Assembly: GCF_902506105.1 (NCBI RefSeq)
Contig: NZ_LR733303.1
Coordinates: 620,001 to 684,000, forward strand
Source: Aeromicrobium sp. 9AM
GTDB taxonomy: Bacteria; Actinomycetota; Actinomycetes; Propionibacteriales; Nocardioidaceae
Length of the DNA stretch: 64,000 bases
Reading direction: 5' to 3'
Shown here: positions 32,807 to 41,646 of the stretch, one piece after another
How positions within the stretch are numbered: the first letter of the stretch is position 1
Layout of the letters: each line of letters opens with the position of its first letter
Position numbers and translations under genes: made by a program
Notes under the pieces: generated by a model
Told to the model about the DNA's origin: nothing
Database searches by the model: none
Seen by the model: only the letters and a program-made list of their open reading frames with translations

Positions 32807-34759
32807 GTGACCGACGACGCTGATGCCCTGAGCCGCCTCGCCGCTGCACACGGTGTTGCCCTGGCGTACGAGGGATCCGACCGCGAGACCGTCACGGTCG
32901 ACGACGAGATCGTCGTGGCGGTGCTGGCCCGCCTCGACGTGGACGCGAGCAGCGCCGAGTCGATCCAGCGTGAGCTCGAGCGGGTCGACGCCGAGAGCGC
33001 GCGGCATCCGCTCCCTGCGACGATCGCCGTGGCGCAGGGCTCGGCCCATCACCTGGGCGTCGCCGGCCGGGTGCTGCTCGAGGACGGCTCGACGCTCGAC
33101 GTCGACGGTGAGCTGCCGGCGAACCTCCCGCTCGGCTGGCACCACCTGATCACCGATGAGCAGGAGATCACCCTCGTGGTCGCGCCGGCCCGGATGCCCG
33201 AGGTCCCGCGCACGTGGGGCTGGATGCTGCAGCTGTACGCCTTGAGGTCCGCCGAGTCGTGGGGGATGGGCGACTACCGCGATCTGGCCGAGATGGCCGG
33301 CCGCGCCGGGGCCGAACAGGGTGCCGGCGTGCTGCTGGTCAACCCGGTCCAGGCGTTCATGCCGTCGCACCCGCTGGAGCGCTCGCCGTACTCGCCGGCC
33401 AGCCGTCGCTTCGCCAATCCGCTCTACCTCCGCGTGAGCGACATCGACGCGTTCGCGGCCGCGGACGATCGGACCCGCGAAGACGTCCTGGCCCTCGCGC
33501 CGGAGGGTGACACGGAACTGATCGACTACGACGCGGTGTGGGCGGCCAAGCTCGCGGCGCTCGAGCTGCTCTGGCCCCACGCCGGCGACGTGACCCTCGA
33601 CGATCCGGACCTCGAGGCGTTCGCCACCTTCGCCGCCCTCGCCGAGCTGCACGGCGCGGACTGGCGGGAGTGGCCCGAAGAGCTGCGCGATCCGGCCGGT
33701 GAGGCGGTCGCGGACGCGCGTACGTCGTTGGGCACCCGCATCGCGTTCCACGCCTGGCTCCAGCTGCTCTGCCGCGACCAGCTCGACGCGGCCCGCACCG
33801 CCGCGCACGACGCCGGCATGGCGGTCGGCATCGTCCACGACCTCCCGGTCGGCGTGCATCCCGGCGGCGCCGACGCCTGGGCGCTGCAGGACGTCTTCGC
33901 CTCCGACGTACGCGTGGGCTGCCCGGCCGACGCGTTCAACCCGCTCGGCCAGGACTGGGGGCTGCCGCCGTGGCGTCCCGACAAGCTGGCCGAGTCCGGC
34001 TACGCCCCGTTCCGCGACGTCATCCGCAGCGTCCTGCGCCACGGCGACGGCATCCGCATCGATCACGTCGCCGGTCTGTGGCGCCTGTGGTGGATCCCGC
34101 CGGGCGAGCCCGCGCACCGTGGGACGTACGTGCACTACGACTCCGAGGTCATGCTCGCGGTGCTGACCCTGGAGGCGCACCGCGCCGGAGCGATCGTCGT
34201 CGGCGAGGACCTCGGCACCGTCGAGGACGTCGTCACCGAGACGATGCACGAGCGCGGGCTGCTCAGCTCCGCCGTGCTGTGGTTCGAGCGTGACTGGGAC
34301 GCGCCCGGCCAGCCGCACATCCCGCCGCAGGACTGGGAGCCCGAGACCATGGCCAGCATCAGCACGCACGACCTGCCGACCGTGACCGGCTGGCTGCAGG
34401 ACGAGCGGATCCGCGTCCAGGCCGACCTCGACCTGCTCGACGGGCCGGCCGACGAGGCGTACGCGCAGGCGAAGTCCGACCGCGCGGCGCTGTTCGACCT
34501 GCTGCGCGCCGAGGGCATACCTGCCGACGATCCGGTCGTCGCGCTGCACGCCGTCATCGCGCGGGCGGCGTCGCGGCTCGTGCTCAGCTCGCCCGCCGAC
34601 GCTGTCGGCCAGCTGCAGCAGCCCAACCTGCCGGGCACGGTCGATGAGTATCCCAACTGGCGCATCCCACTTCCTGTCGATCTCGATGCGTTCTTTGCCG
34701 ACGAACGGGTACTCGCTGCCGTGGCCCCGTTGCGCGCAGCCCGGCCGGCCACTTCATGA
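32807..34759 (+). CDS. malQ: 4-alpha-glucanotransferase
   Basis: The 650-residue GH77 amylomaltase moves alpha-1,4-glucan segments and releases glucose. Family landmarks are 'WGWMLQLYALRSAESWGMGDYRDLAEM', 'SPYSPASRRFANPLYLRV', the catalytic acid in 'IRIDHVAGLWRLWWIP', 'VVGEDLGTVEDVVTETM' and 'SISTHDLPTVTGWL', quoted in parts, with a typical actinobacterial N-terminal extension. GTG start; the glgX start overlaps its stop by 4 bp, so it heads the malQ-glgX-treY unit. Confidence 0.95.
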   Translation: MTDDADALSRLAAAHGVALAYEGSDRETVTVDDEIVVAVLARLDVDASSAESIQRELERVDAESARHPLPATIAVAQGSAHHLGVAGRVLLEDGSTLDVDGELPANLPLGWHHLITDEQEITLVVAPARMPEVPRTWGWMLQLYALRSAESWGMGDYRDLAEMAGRAGAEQGAGVLLVNPVQAFMPSHPLERSPYSPASRRFANPLYLRVSDIDAFAAADDRTREDVLALAPEGDTELIDYDAVWAAKLAALELLWPHAGDVTLDDPDLEAFATFAALAELHGADWREWPEELRDPAGEAVADARTSLGTRIAFHAWLQLLCRDQLDAARTAAHDAGMAVGIVHDLPVGVHPGGADAWALQDVFASDVRVGCPADAFNPLGQDWGLPPWRPDKLAESGYAPFRDVIRSVLRHGDGIRIDHVAGLWRLWWIPPGEPAHRGTYVHYDSEVMLAVLTLEAHRAGAIVVGEDLGTVEDVVTETMHERGLLSSAVLWFERDWDAPGQPHIPPQDWEPETMASISTHDLPTVTGWLQDERIRVQADLDLLDGPADEAYAQAKSDRAALFDLLRAEGIPADDPVVALHAVIARAASRLVLSSPADAVGQLQQPNLPGTVDEYPNWRIPLPVDLDAFFADERVLAAVAPLRAARPATS

Positions 34760-36897
34760 CCGACATCGAAGACGAGGGGACGCACGTGCAACCGTGGCCC
34801 GGCAAGTCCTATCCGTTGGGCGCGACGTTCGACGGCACCGGCACCAACTTCGCCCTGTTCTCAGAGGCGGCCGAGTACGTCGAGCTGTGCCTGTTCGACG
34901 AGGACGGCACTGAGACGAGGATCCGACTCGAGGAGGTCGACGGCTTCGTCCACCACGGCTTCCTCCTCGGCATCGCCCCGGGCCAGCGCTACGGCTTCCG
35001 CGTGCACGGGCCGTACGAGCCCGAGCACGGCCACCGCTGCAACCCCAACAAGCTGCTGATCGACCCGTACGCCAAGGCGATCAGCGGTGACCTCGACTGG
35101 GACCCGGCGCTGTTCGCGTACGACCTGGAGCAGCCCGACCAGCGCAACGACGACGACTCAGCCGGCCACGTGCCGTACTCCTTGGTGGTCAACCCGTTCT
35201 TCGACTGGGCCAACGACCGGCTGCCCCGCACGCCCTACAACGAGACCGTGATCTACGAGGCGCACGTCAAAGGCCTGACCCAGACGCACCCGGACATCCC
35301 CGAGAGCCTGCGCGGCACGTACGCCGGCATCGCCCACCCGGCGATCGTGGCGCACCTCAAGTCGCTCGGCGTCACCGCGATCGAGCTGCTCCCGGTGCAC
35401 CAGTTCATCACCGATCACTACCTGGCCGAGAAGGGCCTGACCAACTACTGGGGCTACAACACGATCGGATTCTTCGCGCCCCACGACGCGTACGCCTCAC
35501 GGCCCGGCCGGCAGGTCGAGGAGTTCAAGGGCATGGTGCGTGCCCTGCACGAGGCCGACATCGAGGTCATCCTCGACGTCGTCTACAACCACACCGCCGA
35601 GGGCAACCACCTCGGGCCGACGCTCTCGATGCGCGGCATCGACAATTGCGCCTACTACCGCCTCGTCGAGGACGACGAGCAGCACTACATGGACTACACC
35701 GGCACCGGCAACTCGCTCAACGTCCGCAGCCCGCAGACGCTGCAGCTGATCATGGACTCGTTGCGCTACTGGGTCACCGAGATGCACGTCGACGGCTTCC
35801 GCTTCGACCTCGCCGCGACGCTGGCGCGTGAGTTCTACGACGTCGACAAGCTCGCGACGTTCTTCGAGCTCGTGCAGCAGGACCCGGTCGTCAGCCAGGT
35901 CAAGCTCATCGCCGAGCCGTGGGACGTCGGCCCCGGCGGCTACCAGGTCGGCAACTTCCCGCCGCTGTGGACCGAATGGAACGGCCTCTACCGCGACACG
36001 GTCCGCGACTTCTGGCGCGGCGAGCCCGCGACGCTCGGCGAGTTCGCCTCCCGCATCACCGGCTCGTCCGACCTCTACCAGGACAACGGCCGCCGCCCGT
36101 ACGCCTCGATCAACTTCGTCACGGCGCACGACGGCTTCACGCTCAACGACCTGGTGTCCTACAACGACAAGCACAACGAGGCCAACGGCGAGGACGGCCG
36201 CGACGGCGCCGACGACAACCGCTCGTGGAACTGCGGCGTCGAGGGTCCCACCGACGACCCGGCCGTCCTGGAGCTGCGACGACGACAGCGCCGCAACCTG
36301 ATGGCCACGATGCTGCTGTCGCAGGGTGTCCCGATGGTGCTGCACGGCGATGAGCTCGGCCGCACGCAGGGTGGCAACAACAACGCGTACTGCCAGGACA
36401 ACGAGATCGCGTGGGTCGACTGGGACCTCGCGGAGGACGAGGCGGAGCTGCTGGACTTCACCTCGGCGCTGACGGCGTTCCGGCGGCGTCATCCGGTGTT
36501 CCGGCGGCGTCGCTTCTTCCAGGGCAAGCCGATCCGCAAGGCCGACGAGCTGCGCGACATCGCCTGGTTCACGCCGTCGGGCGAGGAGATGAAGGAGCAG
36601 AACTGGGACGACGCCTTCGGCCGGTCGATCGCCGTGTTCCTCAACGGCGACGCGATCGCCGACCGCGACGTTCGCGGCATGCGCATCGTCGACGACTCGT
36701 TCCTGCTCGCGTTCAACGCGCACGACGAGGACATCGAGTTCACGCTGCCCGACGGTGACTACGGCAAGACCTGGACCGTCGTCGTCGACACCACGACCGG
36801 CGCCGTCGAGCAGCCCGGCGGTGACATGTTCGAGTCCGGCGCCACGGTCAACGTGCGCTCGCGCTCGCTCGTCGTCCTGCAGCGGGTGCCCTCATGA
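34756..36897 (+). CDS. glgX: Glycogen debranching enzyme GlgX/TreX
   Basis: The 713-residue GH13 isoamylase-type enzyme hydrolyses alpha-1,6 branches of glycogen. It has an N-terminal CBM48 ('YPLGATFDGTGTNFALFSEAAEYVELCLFDEDG') and catalytic residues D351 (GFRFDLAA), E387 (LIAEPWDVGPGGYQ) and D459 (TAHDGFTLNDLVSYN), with the isoamylase word 'GDELGRTQGGNNNAYCQDNE'. Overlapped on both sides by 4 bp by malQ and treY, it is the TreX partner that makes linear glucan for TreY. Confidence 0.96.
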   Translation: MTDIEDEGTHVQPWPGKSYPLGATFDGTGTNFALFSEAAEYVELCLFDEDGTETRIRLEEVDGFVHHGFLLGIAPGQRYGFRVHGPYEPEHGHRCNPNKLLIDPYAKAISGDLDWDPALFAYDLEQPDQRNDDDSAGHVPYSLVVNPFFDWANDRLPRTPYNETVIYEAHVKGLTQTHPDIPESLRGTYAGIAHPAIVAHLKSLGVTAIELLPVHQFITDHYLAEKGLTNYWGYNTIGFFAPHDAYASRPGRQVEEFKGMVRALHEADIEVILDVVYNHTAEGNHLGPTLSMRGIDNCAYYRLVEDDEQHYMDYTGTGNSLNVRSPQTLQLIMDSLRYWVTEMHVDGFRFDLAATLAREFYDVDKLATFFELVQQDPVVSQVKLIAEPWDVGPGGYQVGNFPPLWTEWNGLYRDTVRDFWRGEPATLGEFASRITGSSDLYQDNGRRPYASINFVTAHDGFTLNDLVSYNDKHNEANGEDGRDGADDNRSWNCGVEGPTDDPAVLELRRRQRRNLMATMLLSQGVPMVLHGDELGRTQGGNNNAYCQDNEIAWVDWDLAEDEAELLDFTSALTAFRRRHPVFRRRRFFQGKPIRKADELRDIAWFTPSGEEMKEQNWDDAFGRSIAVFLNGDAIADRDVRGMRIVDDSFLLAFNAHDEDIEFTLPDGDYGKTWTVVVDTTTGAVEQPGGDMFESGATVNVRSRSLVVLQRVPS

Positions 36898-39191
36898 CTG
36901 TTCCCTCGTCCACCTACCGCCTGCAGCTGCGGCCGGAGTTCGGCTTCGAGGACGCTCGCGCCGTCGTCGGCTACCTCCGTGACCTCGGCATCGGTGCCGT
37001 GTACGTGTCGCCGGTCCTCGAGGCGACGCCCGGCTCGACCCACGGCTACGACGTCACCGACCCGACGCGCATGCGCGACGAGCTGGGCGGCGAGGAGGGT
37101 TTCCGCTCGCTCGCTGCCGCCGCCCGCGAGGCCGGGCTCGGGCTGGTCGTCGACATCGTGCCCAACCACATGTCCGTCGAGGTGCCGGCGGCCAACCCGT
37201 GGTGGCACAGCGTGCTGCGCGAGGGCCAGGCGTCCGCATACGCGCACCACTTCGACATCGACTGGTCGCGAGGTCGCGTGCTGGTGCCGGTGCTCGGCTC
37301 GGCCGACGACCTCGCCGAGCTGACGATCGAGGGCGACGAGCTGGTCTACGCAGGCCACCGCTTCCCGATCAATCCGCAAACGGTCCTTGAGCTTGTCGAA
37401 AGGACATTGACGCCTCGAGAGGTCCACGACCGGCAGCACTACGAGCTCGTCGACTGGCGGCGCGGCAACACCGAGCTCAACTACCGCCGCTTCTTCGACA
37501 TCACGACCCTGGCAGCGGTGGCCGTCGAGCATCCTGAGGTCTTCGACGACACGCATCGCGAGATCCTCACCTGGGTCAACGCCGAAGAGGTGACCGGCCT
37601 GCGCGTCGACCACCCCGACGGGCTCGCCGACCCCGGGGCGTACGCCCGCAGTCTCCGCGAGGCAGCACCGAACGCGTGGATCGTGATCGAGAAGATCCTG
37701 CACCCCGGCGAGCAACTGCCCGCGAGCTGGCCCGTCGAGGGCACGACGGGCTACGACGCGATGCGCGAGCTGTCCGGTGTGCTGCTCGATCCGGCGGGGG
37801 AGGCGACGTTCACCAAGCTCGCCGAGCGACTCGGCGTTCGTACCGACTACGCCGCGGTCGAGGAGGAGGCCCGGCGTCTCGTCACCGACAAGATCCTCGT
37901 CGCCGAGGTGCGCCGCATCGCCGCGTTGGTCACCGGTGTCGATGCCGAATCGGCTCGGGCGGCGGTCGCCGAGACGATGATCGCGTTCGGCGTCTATCGG
38001 GCCTACCTGCCAGAGGTGGACACGACCTGGTCCGATGCGATCGACCGCGCTCGCTCACGGCGCCCCGATCTCGATGCCGCTCTCACGGCACTCGACGAGC
38101 AGGTGCGTGCCGATCCGGCCGGCGAGCTGGCGACCCGCATCCAGCAGACCTCCGGCATGGTCGTCGCCAAGGGCACCGAGGACACGACCTTCTATCGCTT
38201 CACCCGGTTCGCTGCGCTCAACGAGGTCGGGGGCTCGCCCGACGTGTGGGGCCTGAGCCTCGATGAGTTCCACCGGCTCGCCGCCGCGCGGTCCGCCGAT
38301 CGGCCGGCCACCATGACCGCGTTGACGACCCACGACACCAAGCGTTCTGAGGACACCCGCGCCCGCATGGCCGTGCTGTCGGAGGTCGCTCACGAGTTCG
38401 CCGACACCGTCGCCTCGTGGACCGAGCGGTGCGGCATCGACGACCCGTCGCTCAACCTGCTCGCGTGGCAGACGCTCGTCGGCGCCTGCCCGATCAGTGA
38501 CGAACGGCTCGGCGACTACCTGCTCAAGGCGGCGCGTGAGTCCAAGCTGCGCACGACCTGGACCGAGCCCGACGAGGAGTTCGAGAAGTCCGTCGCCGCC
38601 TGGCCCTCGCGCGTACGCGATGAGCTCGGCGACGAGGTCGAGGATTTCGTCCACCGGATCGAGGCGGCTGGCTGGTCCAACTCGCTGACCCAGAAGCTCG
38701 TCCAGCTGACCGCGCCCGGTGTGCCCGACGTCTATCAGGGCACCGAGCTGTGGGACTTCTCCCTGGTCGACCCCGACAACCGCCGACCCGTCGACTACGG
38801 CCTGCGCCGTGAGATGCTGGCCCGGTTCGACGAGGGTCTCATGCCGGACCTCGACCTCTCGGGCGCGACCAAGCTGCTCGTCGTGCAGCGTGCCCTCACG
38901 CTTCGCCGCGATCGGCCGGAGCTGTTCGAGGGCTATCGACCGTTGGCCGCCGAGGGTCCTGCCGCCGATCACGCCCTGGCCTACGCCCGGAGCGAGGATC
39001 TCGTCGTCATCGGCACGCGCCTTCCGGTCGGCCTCGAGGCGGCGGGCGGCTGGGGCGACACGACGTTGACGCTCACGGATGGCGAGTGGACCGACGTCAT
39101 CACCGGGACGGACGTCAGCGGCGGGCAGATCTCACTGTCCGCTCTGCTCGCTCGCTATCCGGTGGCGCTCCTCCGCAGACTCGGTGACTGA
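36894..39191 (+). CDS. treY: Malto-oligosyltrehalose synthase
   Basis: TreY (765 residues) isomerises the reducing-end alpha-1,4 link of maltodextrins to an alpha,alpha-1,1 link. Landmarks: 'STYRLQLRPEFGFEDARAVVGYLRDLGIGAVYVSP', 'HGYDVTDP', nucleophile D239 (GLRVDHPDGLADP), acid/base E266 (WIVIEKILHPGE) and 'LTTHDTKRSEDTRARM'. Residues about 163-170 (VLELVERT) are encoded by a copy of a dispersed genomic repeat lying in frame. treZ, the normal next gene, is displaced by about 2.4 kb. Confidence 0.96.
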   Translation: MTVPSSTYRLQLRPEFGFEDARAVVGYLRDLGIGAVYVSPVLEATPGSTHGYDVTDPTRMRDELGGEEGFRSLAAAAREAGLGLVVDIVPNHMSVEVPAANPWWHSVLREGQASAYAHHFDIDWSRGRVLVPVLGSADDLAELTIEGDELVYAGHRFPINPQTVLELVERTLTPREVHDRQHYELVDWRRGNTELNYRRFFDITTLAAVAVEHPEVFDDTHREILTWVNAEEVTGLRVDHPDGLADPGAYARSLREAAPNAWIVIEKILHPGEQLPASWPVEGTTGYDAMRELSGVLLDPAGEATFTKLAERLGVRTDYAAVEEEARRLVTDKILVAEVRRIAALVTGVDAESARAAVAETMIAFGVYRAYLPEVDTTWSDAIDRARSRRPDLDAALTALDEQVRADPAGELATRIQQTSGMVVAKGTEDTTFYRFTRFAALNEVGGSPDVWGLSLDEFHRLAAARSADRPATMTALTTHDTKRSEDTRARMAVLSEVAHEFADTVASWTERCGIDDPSLNLLAWQTLVGACPISDERLGDYLLKAARESKLRTTWTEPDEEFEKSVAAWPSRVRDELGDEVEDFVHRIEAAGWSNSLTQKLVQLTAPGVPDVYQGTELWDFSLVDPDNRRPVDYGLRREMLARFDEGLMPDLDLSGATKLLVVQRALTLRRDRPELFEGYRPLAAEGPAADHALAYARSEDLVVIGTRLPVGLEAAGGWGDTTLTLTDGEWTDVITGTDVSGGQISLSALLARYPVALLRRLGD
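37382..37405 (+). repeat. Dispersed repeat copy inside treY
   Basis: This 24-bp sequence (core TTGAGCTTGTCGAAAGGAC) is identical to the one at 59488-59511 and related to copies at 63557-63571 and 63600-63623. Here it is translated as part of treY. Confidence 0.85.
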
Positions 39192-39222
39192 GGAGCCGCG
39201 AGGGACGAGCGGCGTCTCGAAA

Positions 39223-40503
39223 TCAGGGTCGCCAGCGGTGGTTTCTCTGCCAGACGCCATGGGGTTTCTTGATCTCGATGTGGCCGTCGGTGGCTTGGCG
39301 GAACTGCCAGTTCTCGTCGTGGGCCTGGTGGTGGTGCCGGGAGCACAAGAGGGCACCGTCGTCGATGTTGGTGGTGGATCCGTTGGCCCAGTCGTCTTTC
39401 CAGTGATGCCCTTCGCACCAGCCCGGGGGTGCTTCACAACCGGGGGTGATGCAGCCGAGGTCGCGGTTGGCGATCGCGATCCGCTGCGCCGGGGTGAACA
39501 AGCGCTTGGACCGGCCCATGTCGATCGGCAAGGACCCGCCGTTGAAGACCATGGGCAGGATGCCTTGGGTGCAGGCCAGGCGGCGTAGCTCACCGGAGCT
39601 GATCCGGGTGCCTGTCGTGAGTGTGGCGGCGCCGATCTTCTTCTTGAGGTCTTCGAGGTCGATGTTGACCGTGATGACTGCGGGGGTGCCTCCGGTGGTG
39701 GGCAGCTTGTCGGTGGGGAGTTGTTCGATGAGGTGCGCGAACGCGCGGCCCATGCGTTGAGGGTAGGTGAGCTCGTCCTGGTCGCGTTCCTGTTCGGCGG
39801 TGAGGTGGCGGCGTCGGGGTGCGGCGATCGCGTCGAGTGCCGACTTGAGCATCTCGCCGTGCAGCGAGGGGAGTCGGCCGCCGAATCGCCAGGTGCCGTC
39901 CTTGTCGTCCACCAGCCACGCCTCGGTGCGGGCCCAGGCCTTCTTCTCGCGCAGTCGCAGTGCTTCGTCCTCATCGACCTTGGCTTCAGGCTCGGGTTTG
40001 AACGCGTCCGAGATGCGCAGCGCCCTCTGGCGCAGGTCCTTGATCGGGAACCGTTTCGCGTCCGCGATCAGCGTGGTCTCGCAAACGTCGCGCTGCTCGG
40101 GCGTCACTCCCTCAGGCAGTCCGGCCATGGTGCCGGCGATCACCGCGGCTTGGGTCTCGGCCAGCTCACCAGAGGCCAACGCGTCCTCGGTCTTGGGCGC
40201 GGACGACAGTTGGTTGGCGACCCGGACGGACCGGTCGGCCTCCCACTTGTCGCGACCGAACCCCCGTGCCAGCACCTCACCGGTGCGCTCCTTGTCACCG
40301 AGCCCGGCATCCAACGCGCGGACGGCGGCAAGTTCCTGGGCGGCGAGCCGGGCCTTGATCCGCCGCAACCGTTCCACCGCGTGCCGCTGGGTCGCGGGAT
40401 CCAACGAGTCGTACGCATCCGTGGGCATCTCGTTCAAGATCGAGTCGAGCGCGTCCAGGCAGCCCACCAGTGGTGGTGGCGATGGGACAAGCTCGGCAAC
40501 CAT
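39223..40503 (-). CDS. DUF222/13E12-type protein with HNH endonuclease domain
   Basis: The 426-residue protein has the helical DUF222 region ('AQELAAVRALDAG', 'GFGRDKWEADRSVRVANQLSSAP', 'AVITVNIDLEDLKKKIGAATL') and a C-terminal HNH fold with paired zinc cysteines and histidines ('DLGCITPGCEAPPGWCEGHH', 'LLCSRHHHQAHDENW'). These genes are multi-copy in actinobacteria; the M. tuberculosis 13E12 repeats are members and serve as phage phiRv1 attachment sites. It is antisense between treY and treZ, consistent with insertion into the trehalose operon. A GGGGGATC site precedes the ATG. Confidence 0.92.
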   Translation of the reverse strand: MVAELVPSPPPLVGCLDALDSILNEMPTDAYDSLDPATQRHAVERLRRIKARLAAQELAAVRALDAGLGDKERTGEVLARGFGRDKWEADRSVRVANQLSSAPKTEDALASGELAETQAAVIAGTMAGLPEGVTPEQRDVCETTLIADAKRFPIKDLRQRALRISDAFKPEPEAKVDEDEALRLREKKAWARTEAWLVDDKDGTWRFGGRLPSLHGEMLKSALDAIAAPRRRHLTAEQERDQDELTYPQRMGRAFAHLIEQLPTDKLPTTGGTPAVITVNIDLEDLKKKIGAATLTTGTRISSGELRRLACTQGILPMVFNGGSLPIDMGRSKRLFTPAQRIAIANRDLGCITPGCEAPPGWCEGHHWKDDWANGSTTNIDDGALLCSRHHHQAHDENWQFRQATDGHIEIKKPHGVWQRNHRWRP

Positions 40504-40626
40504 GATCCCCCGATCACTAGAACGTATGTTCGACTGATTCCAATCTAGACCACACCACCGACAGTGTCGATGGCCTCCAGATGATCATGTGGAAACCCGC
40601 AAACATGCCGATCTGGAGCGCCGCAC

Positions 40627-40632
40627 TAGGCT
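40627..40632 (+). promoter_or_regulatory. -10 box of the aldo/keto reductase-treZ unit (leaderless)
   Basis: TAGGCT followed by 6 bp and the ATG at 40639. It provides treZ with transcription independent of treY. Confidence 0.6.
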
Positions 40633-40638
40633 CGAATC

Positions 40639-41646
40639 ATGGACTTCAGATACCTCGGCAACAGCGGCCTCAAGGTCAGCGAAATCATCTACGGCAACTG
40701 GCTCACGCACGGTTCCCAGGTCGAGAACGACGCGGCACTGGCATGCGTACGGGCGGCGCTCGACTCGGGCATCACGACGTTCGACACCGCCGACGTCTAC
40801 GCCAACACCAAGGCCGAGTCCGTCCTCGGCGAGGCGCTCAAGGGCGAGCGCCGCGCGTCGGTGGAGATCTTCACCAAGGTCTACTGGCCGACCGGTCCCG
40901 GCGGACCCAACGACACCGGCCTGTCGCGCAAGCACATCATGGAGTCGATCAACGGATCGCTCGAGCGGCTCGGCACCGACTACGTCGACCTCTACCAGGC
41001 GCACCGGTATGACGTGGAGACGCCGCTCGAGGAGACCATGCAGGCATTCGCCGACGTGGTCCGTCAGGGCAAGGCGCTCTACATCGGCGTCAGCGAGTGG
41101 ACCGCCGACCAGATCCGCGCCGGCCACGCGCTCGCCCAGGACCTCGGCATCCACCTGATCTCCAACCAGCCGCAGTACTCCATGCTCTGGCGGGTCATCG
41201 AGGACCAGGTCATCCCCACGAGCAAGGAGCTCGGCGTCTCGCAGATCGTCTGGTCGCCGATCGCGCAGGGCGTGCTCACCGGCAAGTACAAGCCCGGTGC
41301 AGCACCGCCCGAGGGCAGCCGCGCCACCGACGAGAAGGGCGGCGCCGACATGATCAAGCGCTTCCTCGACGACGAGGTGCTGACCGCCGTGCAGAAACTG
41401 CAGCCGATCGCCGATGGCCTCGACATCACGATGGCGCAGCTCGCCGTCGCATGGGTGCTCGCCAACGACAACGTCGCCGCGGCGATCGTCGGCGCCTCAC
41501 GGCCCGAGCAGGTCGAGTCCAACGCGCAGGCGTCGGGCATCACCCTCGACGGCGACGTGCTCAAGGCCGTCGACGAGGCGCTCGGCGACCTGCCCGAGAC
41601 CGATCCGGCGCAGACCAAGTCGCCGGAAACCCGCGTCGTCAGGTGA
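40639..41646 (+). CDS. Aldo/keto reductase (K-channel beta-subunit-like)
   Basis: The 335-residue TIM-barrel oxidoreductase has the AKR catalytic set: D/Y in 'ITTFDTADVYANTKAE', K in 'VEIFTKVYW' and H in 'VDLYQAHRYD', and the NADPH-binding end 'AAAIVGASRPEQVESN'. AKR6-type members reduce aldehydes and ketones; substrate unknown. Its stop overlaps the treZ start (GTGA), so both genes are co-translated from a leaderless promoter. Confidence 0.93.
   Translation: MDFRYLGNSGLKVSEIIYGNWLTHGSQVENDAALACVRAALDSGITTFDTADVYANTKAESVLGEALKGERRASVEIFTKVYWPTGPGGPNDTGLSRKHIMESINGSLERLGTDYVDLYQAHRYDVETPLEETMQAFADVVRQGKALYIGVSEWTADQIRAGHALAQDLGIHLISNQPQYSMLWRVIEDQVIPTSKELGVSQIVWSPIAQGVLTGKYKPGAAPPEGSRATDEKGGADMIKRFLDDEVLTAVQKLQPIADGLDITMAQLAVAWVLANDNVAAAIVGASRPEQVESNAQASGITLDGDVLKAVDEALGDLPETDPAQTKSPETRVVR

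Noticed and set aside
41097..41642. Extension of treZ upstream into the aldo/keto reductase gene
   Set aside because: The upstream open frame overlaps a complete reductase in another frame; the treZ N-terminal beta domain starts right at GTG 41643.
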